DNA from: Apopatocola sp963618015
GTDB taxonomy: Bacteria; Bacillota; Clostridia; Oscillospirales; Oscillospiraceae
Length of the DNA: 53,343 nt
Reading direction: 5' to 3'
Assembly (NCBI GenBank): GCA_963618015.1
Contig: CAVEQS010000016.1
Span: 1 to 53,343 of the forward strand
Positions within the stretch are counted from its first letter, which is position 1. Each line of letters opens with the position of its first letter. A program made the position numbers and the translations under genes. This document shows positions 1 to 7,589 of the stretch, piece by piece. The notes beneath the pieces were generated by a model. It saw nothing but the letters and a program-made list of their open reading frames with translations. It was not told the DNA's origin and did not search any database.

Positions 1-22
1 GGGTGGAGTTTTGCCTCCACCC
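1..22. terminator. Stem-loop at the window edge
   Basis: GGGTGGAG (1-8) pairs exactly with CTCCACCC (15-22) around a 6-base loop, followed on the plus strand by TTGTGCTTCTTT. It lies past the end of the minus-strand amidohydrolase gene and probably also ends a plus-strand transcript entering from outside the window. The U-tract is interrupted, so strength is uncertain. Confidence 0.6.
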
Positions 23-57
23 TTGTGCTTCTTTAAACTTCTATTTGACGCTTACTT

Positions 58-1323
58 TCAGCTGTTGATGATTCGCTTGGTCGCAGCGCTCGCGTGCGCA
101 ATGATGTCCTCCGGCGATTCGCCGACGTGGTAAACGCCGTTTTCGTAGAGGATTTTGCCGTTCACCATCGTGAGGAGCACGTTGGTGTTCGAGCCGCTGT
201 AGACCAGGTTTTTCACCGTGTTGTGCTCGGGCTGCATGTTTGCCTGGTGCAGGTCGATCACGATGAGATCGGCGAGCTTGCCGGGGGCGATGCAGTCGGC
301 ATCGATGCGCATGGCGCGCGCGCCCGTGGAGCACGCGGCGCGGAGAATTTCGCGCGCGTCGCACGAAGCGGCGTCCTCCTCGCGAAGCTTTTGCAGCACC
401 GCGGCAAGATACATTTCGCGGAACATATTGAGCGCATTGTTGCTCGCCGGACCGTCCGTGCCGATGGCCAGGGGAATTTTCCGGCGCAAAAATTCGCTCA
501 CCGGCGCGATGCCGCTCGCAAGCTTTGCGTTCGAGGCCGGGCACGTCACGGCGTACAGGCCGCGGCGGGCAAAAATGTCCATGTCCTTCTCATCAAACCA
601 CACGCAATGGAATCCGCCGCCGCCGTGCTCAAAGAGGCCGTTCTCCTCGAAGAGCTGCGTCGGCGTGAGGCCGTGGCGCTCGATACACTCTTCCACTTCG
701 CGCTTCGTCTCCGAGTTGTGGGTGAAAAACGGCATCTTATACTCGTCCACAAGCATTTTCATGAACATGAGCAGATCGAGATTGGCCGTATACTCGGCGT
801 GGATGCCGGGGATGTAGGAGATGAGCGGATGGAGGTTGTTGAATTTGATCGTGTCCATCTCGCCGACCGTCCAGTCGTCCCCCGCGGCGAGCGCGCCGCA
901 GAGCACCATGCGATAGCCGCAGTCAATGGCCGCCTGCGCGAAGGCGTCGCGCTTATAGTACATGTCAAACGCACTCGTGATACCGCCGCGGAGATATTCG
1001 AGAATGGCGAGCTTCGTGAGAGCGTAAATGTCGTCCGGCGTGAGCTTGGCCTCCAGCGGGAACACCTTGTCGAAAAGCCAGCTCTGGAGCGGCAAGTCGT
1101 CCGCGTAGGAGCGGAGGAACGTCATCGCGCTGTGCGCGTGGGCGTTTTTGAAGCCGGGCATCAGGAGATTTCCCTTGAGATCGATCTCACTCTCAAACGG
1201 CGGGTGCGCGCCGATGGCAGGGCCGACATAGAGGATCATCGATTTCTCGACCCAGACCTCCCAGTCGGAAATTTCAAACCCGTCGCTGAGCGAAAGGAGC
1301 TTGCCGTTATAAAAGCGGATCAT
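58..1323 (-). CDS. mtaD: Amidohydrolase, MTA/SAH (5-methylthioadenosine / S-adenosylhomocysteine) deaminase type
   Basis: This 421-residue amidohydrolase belongs to the group that hydrolytically deaminates adenosine-type compounds such as methylthioadenosine and S-adenosylhomocysteine. Visible motifs are the metal-binding HAH near residues 62-64, HAEYT at about 175, the metal His in THNSET at about 202 with its following Glu-Thr, His at about 239, and the late metal Asp in IGTDG at about 290. I start at the ATG at 1323, which overlaps the stop of the upstream phosphorylase gene as ATGA; the reading frame stays open 13 codons further but inside that gene. The neighbouring nucleoside phosphorylase supports a purine salvage role. 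Exact substrate preference (MTA, SAH, adenosine or guanine-like) cannot be told from sequence alone. Confidence 0.85.
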   Translation of the reverse strand: MIRFYNGKLLSLSDGFEISDWEVWVEKSMILYVGPAIGAHPPFESEIDLKGNLLMPGFKNAHAHSAMTFLRSYADDLPLQSWLFDKVFPLEAKLTPDDIYALTKLAILEYLRGGITSAFDMYYKRDAFAQAAIDCGYRMVLCGALAAGDDWTVGEMDTIKFNNLHPLISYIPGIHAEYTANLDLLMFMKMLVDEYKMPFFTHNSETKREVEECIERHGLTPTQLFEENGLFEHGGGGFHCVWFDEKDMDIFARRGLYAVTCPASNAKLASGIAPVSEFLRRKIPLAIGTDGPASNNALNMFREMYLAAVLQKLREEDAASCDAREILRAACSTGARAMRIDADCIAPGKLADLIVIDLHQANMQPEHNTVKNLVYSGSNTNVLLTMVNGKILYENGVYHVGESPEDIIAHASAATKRIINS

Positions 1324-2159
1324 GCCTTTTCCTCCGTATGCATGGCGGCGATGGAATCCCACATGAGCTTCTTAAACCGCGGCGCGGCGGCGTTCGCCGC
1401 CTCGATGACCTCTTCGCCGCTGAGCTTCTGTCCGGAGAGGCCGGCGGCGAGATTGGCGATGCAGGACACGCCGCACACGCGCATCCCGGCGTGGTTGGCC
1501 GCAATGACCTCCACGACCGTGGACATGCCCACGGCGTCCGCGCCCCAGGCGCGTGCGGCGCGGATGTCGGCGGGGGACTCGTAGCTCGGGCCGGTGAACT
1601 GGATGTACACGCCCTCCTTGAGATCGATGCCGTCCTTTTTCGCCGTCTCGCGCAGAATGGCGCGAAGTGCGGGATCGTAGGCGTGCGTCATATCCGGGAA
1701 GCGGACGCCGAGCTCGTCGATGTTCGCGCCGATGAGCGGGTTCGGGATGAGCGCGCTGATATGGTCGGAAATGCTCATGAGCGTGCCGGCGGTGAGATCG
1801 CCGCGGATGCCGCCGGAGGCGTTCGTAACAAACAAGATCTTCGCGCCCATGGCCTTCATGAGCCGCGCGGGCAGCACAACGTCATGCGGTGTGTAGCCCT
1901 CATAGAGGTGCACGCGCCCCTGCATGACGACAACGGGCGTTTCCTCCACATAGCCGAACACGAACCGTCCGGCGTGGCCGGGCGCGGTAGAGACCGGGAA
2001 GCCGGGAATCTCGCTGTACGGCACAACGGCGACTTGCTTTACCATATCGGCAAAGCCGCCGAGACCGGAGCCGAGCACAACGGCGACCTCGGGGACAAAA
2101 TCGGTGTGGCGCCGCACCGCGGCGAGACAGTTCTGGATGCGTTCCATTTCGGGATGCAT
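1320..2159 (-). CDS. punA: Purine nucleoside phosphorylase (trimeric PNP family)
   Basis: A 279-residue protein of normal length for the trimeric purine nucleoside phosphorylases, which split inosine or guanosine with phosphate into base and ribose-1-phosphate. Recognisable parts are VLGSGLGG (about 28-35, phosphate site), GRVHLYEGY with the phosphate-contacting His, TNASGGI, the base-site segment GPSYESPADI and VGMSTVVEV. An ideal AAGGAGG lies 7 bases before the ATG. The gene overlaps the downstream deaminase by four bases, so the two are translationally coupled. Deamination followed by phosphorolysis would form a short salvage path. Confidence 0.92.
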   Translation of the reverse strand: MHPEMERIQNCLAAVRRHTDFVPEVAVVLGSGLGGFADMVKQVAVVPYSEIPGFPVSTAPGHAGRFVFGYVEETPVVVMQGRVHLYEGYTPHDVVLPARLMKAMGAKILFVTNASGGIRGDLTAGTLMSISDHISALIPNPLIGANIDELGVRFPDMTHAYDPALRAILRETAKKDGIDLKEGVYIQFTGPSYESPADIRAARAWGADAVGMSTVVEVIAANHAGMRVCGVSCIANLAAGLSGQKLSGEEVIEAANAAAPRFKKLMWDSIAAMHTEEKA

Positions 2160-2182
2160 AAAAGAGCCTCCTTATGTATGTT

Positions 2183-2671
2183 TTATTCTTCGGTAAGATC
2201 GGCGAACTGCGCGCCGATATAGTCTGCCAGAGTCTCGGGGTCAACCCCGATCTGCGCGCCAAGCCGCCCGGCGCTGCAAAAGAAAGCGTCTGTCAAAAGC
2301 GCCGTCTCGTCGATCCATGTGGGGAACGGCTTTTTCATTCCCACCGGGGAGCAGCCGCCGTGGACATAGCCGGTGAGCGGCAGCAGCTTTTTCTGCGGCA
2401 GCATCGCAATGCTCTTCACGCCCGCGGCCTTCGCCGCCTTTTTGAGCGAGAGCGTTTCGGGCGCGGGGATAACGAACACAAAGTGCTCGCCGGTATTGGC
2501 CTCCGCCACAAGCGTTTTGAAAACGCACTCCGCGCTCTGGCCGAGCGCCGTGGCCACCTCCGTGCCGGAGGCGAGCGCAGCATCGTAATAATGCGGCGTA
2601 TACGCGATGCCCGCCTGATCAAGCAGGCGCATCACGTTGGTTTTTTCGTTGCTTTTATCCGATTTTGCCAT
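2183..2671 (-). CDS. ybaK: YbaK/EbsC-type aminoacyl-tRNA deacylase (Cys-tRNA(Pro) deacylase)
   Basis: A 162-residue YbaK/ProX-domain protein. Proteins of this type hydrolyse misacylated tRNA in trans, classically Cys-tRNA(Pro). Family marks are ACVFKTLVxE-like (here ECVFKTLVAE), the VIPAPETLSLKKAAKAAG stretch with the conserved Lys, and the GGCSPVGMKKPFPTWID segment. I start at ATG 2671 because GAGG sits 9 bases upstream; the frame is open five codons further. The first codons overlap the end of the AlaX-type gene by 17 bases, so two trans-editing enzymes are encoded back to back. Confidence 0.88.
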   Translation of the reverse strand: MAKSDKSNEKTNVMRLLDQAGIAYTPHYYDAALASGTEVATALGQSAECVFKTLVAEANTGEHFVFVIPAPETLSLKKAAKAAGVKSIAMLPQKKLLPLTGYVHGGCSPVGMKKPFPTWIDETALLTDAFFCSAGRLGAQIGVDPETLADYIGAQFADLTEE

Positions 2672-3809
2672 GAAAGTATTCCTCAACTTGCTCTCGGGAA
2701 GCGCGGAGACTTCCCTGGATCATGCCCGGCGCGCCGCCGCCCCGGCCGGAGAGCGCGGCATTGATATCCCTTGCCGCGGCGCGAAGGTCGGTCGTTTCCG
2801 ATGCCATCACATACCGATAGCCCCCGTCCTCGGCGCAGAGAGTGGCGCAGATGCCCGTGCAGCGCGTCTTTCCGCCCTCGGCAAGAGCGCGCAGCGCGGC
2901 GGGAGAAAGGCCGTCCTCGAAAAAGAGAAGGTTTCCTTCGCACGGCATGAGCGCTGTGAGCCGCGCCTCCACATACCGCCGCTCCGCGGCGGCGCGTTGA
3001 TACTTCTCCGCTTCCAGCTCGCCGAGCACGCGCCCGGCGGCGGCACAGAGAGCATTCTGCGGCGCGGAAAAGAGGTGGGAGAGCGCTTCGGTCTCGGCAG
3101 CGCAGAGCGCGGCGTCCTCATACGCTGCGCGCCCGGCGAGCATCGTAAAACGCACACCGCCGCGGTGGCGCATCCGGTCTTTTAAACGGATAAGGCCGAT
3201 CTCGCCGGTGAAGCTCACGTGCGGCGCGCAGCACGCGCACCGGTCAACGCCCGGCACCTCCACGATGCGCACCGGCATCGCGAGCGCCTTTTTCTGCCGG
3301 AACGGCAGCGCCGCAAGCTCTTCCTCCGTCGGCCAGAGGATGTTTATGGGAAGATTCTGCCACACGGCCTCGTTTGCCAGCCGTTCAAGCTGTGCAAGCT
3401 GCTCCGCGTCCAGCTCGCGGTCAAAATCGATCGTCGCGCCGTGCTCGTCCATGTGAAAGCCAATGTTCTCGCAGCCCCAGAGCGAATGTGCATGGCCGGA
3501 CACCAGATGCTCGGCCGAGTGGATCTGCATGCGGGCAAAGCGCGTTTCCCAGTCGATCTCGCCGGTCACTTCCGCGCCGAGTGCGAGCGGCGCGGCGCAG
3601 AAATGGACGATCTCCCCATTTTTCTCGCGCGTATCCGTCACCTGCGTGCCGCCAAGCGTGCCGACATCGCCGCCCTGTCCGCCGCCTTCGGGAAAAAAGG
3701 CAGTGCGGTCGAGCGTCACGGCATAGAGCTTTCCGCGCTCCTCGCACGAGAGGACGCGCGCGGTGAACTTTCGCATATGCGCGTCAGCGTAAAAGAGCTT
3801 TTCGGTCAT
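2655..3809 (-). CDS. AlaX-type alanyl-tRNA editing hydrolase with C-terminal DHHA1-like domain
   Basis: A 384-residue long-form AlaX protein, which removes Ser or Gly wrongly attached to tRNA(Ala). The editing domain shows FFPEGGGQ (39-45), the zinc motif HSAEH (97-101) and CACCAPH (191-197), matching the HxxxH...CxxxH pattern of AlaRS editing domains. The C-terminal half ends with the glycine-rich GRGGGAPGMIQG typical of DHHA1 domains. The start at 3809 lies six bases after the stop of the PPC-domain gene; no strong ribosome binding site is visible, so coupling to that gene is likely. Confidence 0.9.
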   Translation of the reverse strand: MTEKLFYADAHMRKFTARVLSCEERGKLYAVTLDRTAFFPEGGGQGGDVGTLGGTQVTDTREKNGEIVHFCAAPLALGAEVTGEIDWETRFARMQIHSAEHLVSGHAHSLWGCENIGFHMDEHGATIDFDRELDAEQLAQLERLANEAVWQNLPINILWPTEEELAALPFRQKKALAMPVRIVEVPGVDRCACCAPHVSFTGEIGLIRLKDRMRHRGGVRFTMLAGRAAYEDAALCAAETEALSHLFSAPQNALCAAAGRVLGELEAEKYQRAAAERRYVEARLTALMPCEGNLLFFEDGLSPAALRALAEGGKTRCTGICATLCAEDGGYRYVMASETTDLRAAARDINAALSGRGGGAPGMIQGSLRASREQVEEYFHGKIG

Positions 3810-3815
3810 AGGATT

Positions 3816-4235
3816 TTAGAATTTGAACAGGTTGAGGCCGGTCACATCGTCCTTGAAGCGGTCGACCGTGCCGTCGATCACGCGGATGACCATCTCGCAC
3901 GTCGCGCTCACGCGCGCGGCGTTGAGATGCCCGCCGACGACCGCACCGGACTCGTTCGCGGCGCTCATGTGCAGGTGGCTGTAGTATTCACCGCTCATCG
4001 TGTTCACCGTGCCGGTCAGCGATACGATCTCATGCGCGCCGGTAAAGGTGAGCGCGTGGTACTGCTTTTCGTCCACGTTGTACACGCCGACGGTAAATTC
4101 GTCCGTTGCGCCGAGTGCCTCTACGCTCGCCAGGCGGATGCTTTCCTTTTCGCACAGCACACGAAGCTGCGCCGTGATCTCCTCGCCGCGGTCAAAGCGC
4201 GCCACGATCGTATTTTCAAAACGCCGGTAATCCAT
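3816..4235 (-). CDS. PPC (DUF296)-domain protein
   Basis: A 139-residue protein made of a single PPC/DUF296 domain. Supporting segments are GEEITAQLRVLCEKE, the core EIVSLTGTVN and the HLHMSAAN...VVGGHL metal-site-like pattern, which is common in bacterial stand-alone PPC proteins. Plant relatives are AT-hook DNA-binding proteins; the bacterial function is not established and I assign none. It is the first gene of the five-gene minus-strand operon, behind a good promoter at 4269-4297. Confidence 0.8.
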   Translation of the reverse strand: MDYRRFENTIVARFDRGEEITAQLRVLCEKESIRLASVEALGATDEFTVGVYNVDEKQYHALTFTGAHEIVSLTGTVNTMSGEYYSHLHMSAANESGAVVGGHLNAARVSATCEMVIRVIDGTVDRFKDDVTGLNLFKF

Positions 4236-4268
4236 AGTTTGTATCCCCTTTGCATGGAATGTATCTGT

Positions 4269-4297
4269 ATTATAGCCGTTCGGGCCGCGTAAATCAA
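4269..4297 (-). promoter_or_regulatory. Promoter of the PPC-alaX-ybaK-punA-mtaD operon
   Basis: On the minus strand TTGATT (4297-4292) is followed after exactly 17 bases by TATAAT (4274-4269), about 34 bases before the first gene. It is back to back with the mutY promoter; the two -35 boxes lie within a few bases of each other. Confidence 0.75.
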
Positions 4298-4299
4298 GG

Positions 4300-4328
4300 T
4301 TGTCAGAGCCTGGCTCTTCGCGTATAAT
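4300..4328 (+). promoter_or_regulatory. Promoter of mutY
   Basis: TTGTCA (4300-4305), a 17-base spacer and a perfect TATAAT (4323-4328), 24 bases ahead of the mutY start codon. GAGGAG follows at 4341-4346 as ribosome binding site. Confidence 0.8.
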
Positions 4329-4352
4329 ATCGAAAGAAACGAGGAGCAGTCT

Positions 4353-5345
4353 ATGGAAAACTTTTCCCGTCCGCTGGTGGACTGGTACAAAAAAGAGGCG
4401 CGTCCCCTCCCCTGGCGGGAGGAGCCGACGCCGTACCGCGTATGGGTCTCGGAGATCATGCTGCAGCAGACGCGCATCGAGGCCGCGCGCGAATACTTCA
4501 ACCGCTTCACGCGCGCGTTCCCGACTGTGGAAGCGCTCGCCGCAGCGGAGCTCGACGATGTGCTCAAGCTCTGGGAAGGGTTAGGGTATTATTCCCGCGC
4601 GCGAAATCTCCACAAATGCGCCAAAACCGTGTGCAAGGAGTTCGGCGGCGTATTCCCTGCAAACGCCGCGGCGCTGCGCGCGCTGCCCGGCATCGGAGAC
4701 TATACGGCCGGGGCGATCGCCTCGATCGCCTACGGTCTGCCAGAGCCCGCGGTGGATGGGAACGTGCTGCGCGTGCTCGCGCGCATGGAGTGCTTCGGCG
4801 AGAGCATCGGCAGCGACAAGGTGAAAAAGCGCTTCCGTGAGGCGCTGCGGGAGATCTACCCGGCAGGCGAGTGCGGCGAATTTACGGGCGCGCTCATGGA
4901 GCTTGGCGAGACGATCTGCACCGTCGGCACGCCCGACTGTGCGCGCTGCCCGGTCGCAGCGTACTGCGAGGCGCACCGCCGCAGCGAGGAAACGCTCTAT
5001 CCTGTGCTGCCGGAGAAAAAGCCGCGCCGGATCGAAAACCGGAGGGTGCTTTTGCTGCTCTGCGGCGATACGGTCGCGGTGCGGCGGCGCGAGAGCACGG
5101 GGCTTCTCGCCTCGATGTGGGAGCTCCCGAACGATCTTTCGCCGGATGCGCCGCAAAACGGCGTGCCCTGCGGCGAGGCGGTGCACGTTTTCAGCCATGT
5201 GGAGTGGCACATGCGCGGGTATATCGTCCGTTGCGAGGAAAAGCTGCCGGACTACGTCTGGGTGACGAAAACGGAGCGTGAAGCGCTCGCCATGCCCACG
5301 GCGTTCCGGTATTATCGAAAAAAACTGGAGGAGATGGGATATTGA
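4353..5345 (+). CDS. mutY: A/G-specific adenine glycosylase MutY
   Basis: A 330-residue base-excision repair enzyme that removes adenine mispaired with 8-oxoguanine. The glycosylase domain carries the catalytic Glu in SEIMLQQTR (Glu34), the helix-hairpin-helix LPGIGDYTAGAIAS (111-124) and the catalytic Asp in PAVDGNV (Asp135). The 4Fe-4S cluster ligands are C189, C196, C199 and C205 with the standard C-x6-C-x2-C-x5-C spacing. A NUDIX-like C-terminal domain, which reads 8-oxoG, fills residues 225-330. Its stop overlaps the next gene's TTG start by four bases. Confidence 0.96.
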   Translation: MENFSRPLVDWYKKEARPLPWREEPTPYRVWVSEIMLQQTRIEAAREYFNRFTRAFPTVEALAAAELDDVLKLWEGLGYYSRARNLHKCAKTVCKEFGGVFPANAAALRALPGIGDYTAGAIASIAYGLPEPAVDGNVLRVLARMECFGESIGSDKVKKRFREALREIYPAGECGEFTGALMELGETICTVGTPDCARCPVAAYCEAHRRSEETLYPVLPEKKPRRIENRRVLLLLCGDTVAVRRRESTGLLASMWELPNDLSPDAPQNGVPCGEAVHVFSHVEWHMRGYIVRCEEKLPDYVWVTKTEREALAMPTAFRYYRKKLEEMGY

Positions 5346-5875
5346 ATATCTGTGTATTCGGCGCGGCACGCGACGAGATCGGCGAAGACTTCATGGCGCT
5401 CGGCACGGCGCTCGGGCGCGAGCTTGCCGCACGGGGACATACGCTTGTGTTCGGCGCCGGCGGCCATGGCATGATGGGCGCCGTAGCGCGCGGAGTCTAC
5501 GAAATGGGTGGGGAAATCATCGGCGTTGTGCCGTATTTCTTCAATGCGCCCGGCATTCTCTTTGAGCATTGCACGGAGCTTGTACGCATGGAGACGATGG
5601 CGGAGCGCAAAACGATCATGGAGCAGCGCTCGGACGCTTTCATTGCCCTGCCCGGCGGCATCGGCACGATGGAGGAAATTTTTGAGGTCATCACGCTCTC
5701 ATCCCTCGGCCGGATGCAGAAAAAGAGCGCATTTCTCGATGCGGAAAACTACTGGGAACCCGCCGTCGAGCTGCTGCGCGGCGCGGTGGAAAAGGGCTTC
5801 GCGGCCGAGGAGCTGAGCGAGCACTACGCGCACTTTACAGATGTGAAAGCGTGCCTTGATTATCTGGAAAGTTAA
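5342..5875 (+). CDS. LOG-family nucleotide phosphoribohydrolase
   Basis: A 177-residue Rossmann-fold protein of the LOG (YvdD/TIGR00730) family. Characterised members cleave nucleoside 5'-monophosphates such as AMP or cytokinin nucleotides into base and ribose-5-phosphate. The defining PGGIGTMEE motif is at about 101-109 and GGHGMMGAVARG at about 40-51. Translation starts at a TTG that forms a TTGA overlap with the mutY stop, so it is coupled to mutY. The substrate in this organism is not known. Confidence 0.88.
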   Translation: MNICVFGAARDEIGEDFMALGTALGRELAARGHTLVFGAGGHGMMGAVARGVYEMGGEIIGVVPYFFNAPGILFEHCTELVRMETMAERKTIMEQRSDAFIALPGGIGTMEEIFEVITLSSLGRMQKKSAFLDAENYWEPAVELLRGAVEKGFAAEELSEHYAHFTDVKACLDYLES

Positions 5876-5883
5876 GAGGAATG

Positions 5884-5917
5884 AAAAGTGCCTGCATCGA
5901 TTGATGCAGGCACTTTT
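5884..5917. terminator. Bidirectional terminator between convergent genes
   Basis: Perfect 15-bp arms (5884-5898 with 5903-5917) around a GATT loop. The outer base pairs are A4/T4, giving U-runs in both directions. It lies between the LOG gene and the convergent glycosidase gene. Confidence 0.9.
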
Positions 5918-5968
5918 CTGCCGGTATATACCGCTCCGGGGAGGAATCCGGGAGCGGGACGGCGCCGG

Positions 5969-7579
5969 TCAGCTCACCGTCCGGATCACAAACGCGCCGT
6001 AAGGCGGAAGCGTGTCGGTAAAAGCGACGTTTTGGAGCACTATCTCGCCGCCGCGGAGCTCTGGCAGAGCACATTCCGCGCGGCTCAGATTGCAAACGAC
6101 CGTGTACGTCTCCCCCGCTCCACCGCGTTCATAGACGAAAAGCTGCGCATGCTCCGGATAGAGCATAGCGAAGCTGCCGCCGCGCAGCGCCGGGGCAGAA
6201 TTTTGTAGGGCTATGAGCTTTTTATAGAAATTCAGCACGGAGTTTTCGTCCCGGAGCTCCGTTTCGGCGTTGATCTCCGGGTAATTGGGATTCACGGCGA
6301 TCCACGGCTCCGCGGAGCTAAAGCCCGCGTACCGTGCCGCGCTCCATTGCATCGGCGTGCGGGCATTGTCCCGACCCTTCGCCCGGATGCCGCGCCACGC
6401 CCACGCCTTATCGACGCTCTGATGCAAAAGATTTATGCTTTCCACATCGCGCAGCTGCTCTTCGTTCTCGAATGGGAAGTTCGTCATGCCCAGCTCCTCA
6501 CCCTGATAGAGAAACGGCGTGCCGCGAAGGAGATGCATCGCCGCGGCGAGGCACTTGGCGCTGCGGATGCGCAGCTCTTCGGTATCGGTGCAGCCAAAGC
6601 GCGATACAACGCGAGGCTGATCGTGGTTGCCGAGAAAGAGTGTGTTCCAGTCAAGCGTTCTCTGCCAGCGGGTAATGATTTCTTTAAATTTCATAAGATC
6701 AAACGGCAGAGGATTCCACTTGCTCCCGTCGCCGTCCATGTCCATGAGATCGAACTGGAAGAGCATGTCGAGCTCCCGCCCGTCGCCGACGAGAGAATCG
6801 GCGTTTTCCGCCGTCGCGAAAGTCGCCTCGCCGACGCACATACAATTGCGGTCTGCAAAGCACGCTTTTCGCATCTCGCGAAGATAGTCGTGGAGCCGCG
6901 GCTGCATGGCGAAATATTCCGGGCTGAAGGCATAGGGCTCGCCCGTGCCGTTTGGCAGCGCCGGGTCTTTCGCGATGCAGGTGATCACGTCCATCCGGAA
7001 GCCGTCAACGCCCTTATCGAGCCAGCGGTTGATCATGCCGTAAATTTCGCGGCGCAGGCCGGCATTTTCCCAGTTGAGGTCGGGCTGTTTTTCAGAAAAT
7101 AAATGCAGATACCATTGCCCGCTCTCGGCGTCATAGCTCCACGCGGACGGCGTGAAAAAGCTCGCCCAGTTGTTGGGCTCCCGCCCGTCTTTCCCGTCGC
7201 GCCAGAGATAATAATCCCGGTATGGGCTATCCTTCCCCTTTCGGGATTCGATAAACCAGGCGTGCTCGTCAGAGGTGTGATTCACCACAAGATCCATGAT
7301 GAGCTTGATGTCGCGCCGGTGCATCTCCTCAAGCAGCCGGTCAAAATCCTCCATGGTGCCGAATTCCGCCATGATCTTCTCATAATCGCGGATATCGTAG
7401 CCCATGTCGGCGTTCGGAGAATCGTACACAGGGCAGAGCCACACCGCGCCGATTCCCAGTTCTTTCAGATAATCGAGCCGCGAGATGATGCCGGGAATAT
7501 CGCCAATGCCGTCGCCGTTCGAGTCCTGAAAGCTGCGCGGATAAATTTGATAGAATACCCGCTCCTTCCACCATTGCAT
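5969..7579 (-). CDS. GH13 alpha-glucosidase, oligo-1,6-glucosidase/isomaltase type
   Basis: A 536-residue cytoplasmic GH13 enzyme that removes glucose from short malto- or isomalto-oligosaccharides. The start MQWWKERVFYQIYPRSF is typical of the subfamily, preceded by GAGGG; the frame stays open 63 codons upstream but this lies inside the preceding gene. Catalytic residues are the nucleophile Asp197 in GFRMDV, acid/base Glu251 in GEATF and Asp320 in GNHDQPR. The Val right after the nucleophile is the residue associated with alpha-1,6 preference in this subfamily. It follows the cyclomaltodextrinase-like gene by 10 bases, so imported oligosaccharide can be cut by both enzymes. Confidence 0.92.
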   Translation of the reverse strand: MQWWKERVFYQIYPRSFQDSNGDGIGDIPGIISRLDYLKELGIGAVWLCPVYDSPNADMGYDIRDYEKIMAEFGTMEDFDRLLEEMHRRDIKLIMDLVVNHTSDEHAWFIESRKGKDSPYRDYYLWRDGKDGREPNNWASFFTPSAWSYDAESGQWYLHLFSEKQPDLNWENAGLRREIYGMINRWLDKGVDGFRMDVITCIAKDPALPNGTGEPYAFSPEYFAMQPRLHDYLREMRKACFADRNCMCVGEATFATAENADSLVGDGRELDMLFQFDLMDMDGDGSKWNPLPFDLMKFKEIITRWQRTLDWNTLFLGNHDQPRVVSRFGCTDTEELRIRSAKCLAAAMHLLRGTPFLYQGEELGMTNFPFENEEQLRDVESINLLHQSVDKAWAWRGIRAKGRDNARTPMQWSAARYAGFSSAEPWIAVNPNYPEINAETELRDENSVLNFYKKLIALQNSAPALRGGSFAMLYPEHAQLFVYERGGAGETYTVVCNLSRAECALPELRGGEIVLQNVAFTDTLPPYGAFVIRTVS

Positions 7580-7589
7580 GGTTTTTCCC

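Noticed and set aside
94..1584. Long plus-strand open frame opposite the deaminase and phosphorylase genes
   Set aside because: It is antisense to two well-recognised genes, rich in Arg/His/Val runs typical of GC-rich shadow frames, and has no family motif or ribosome site.
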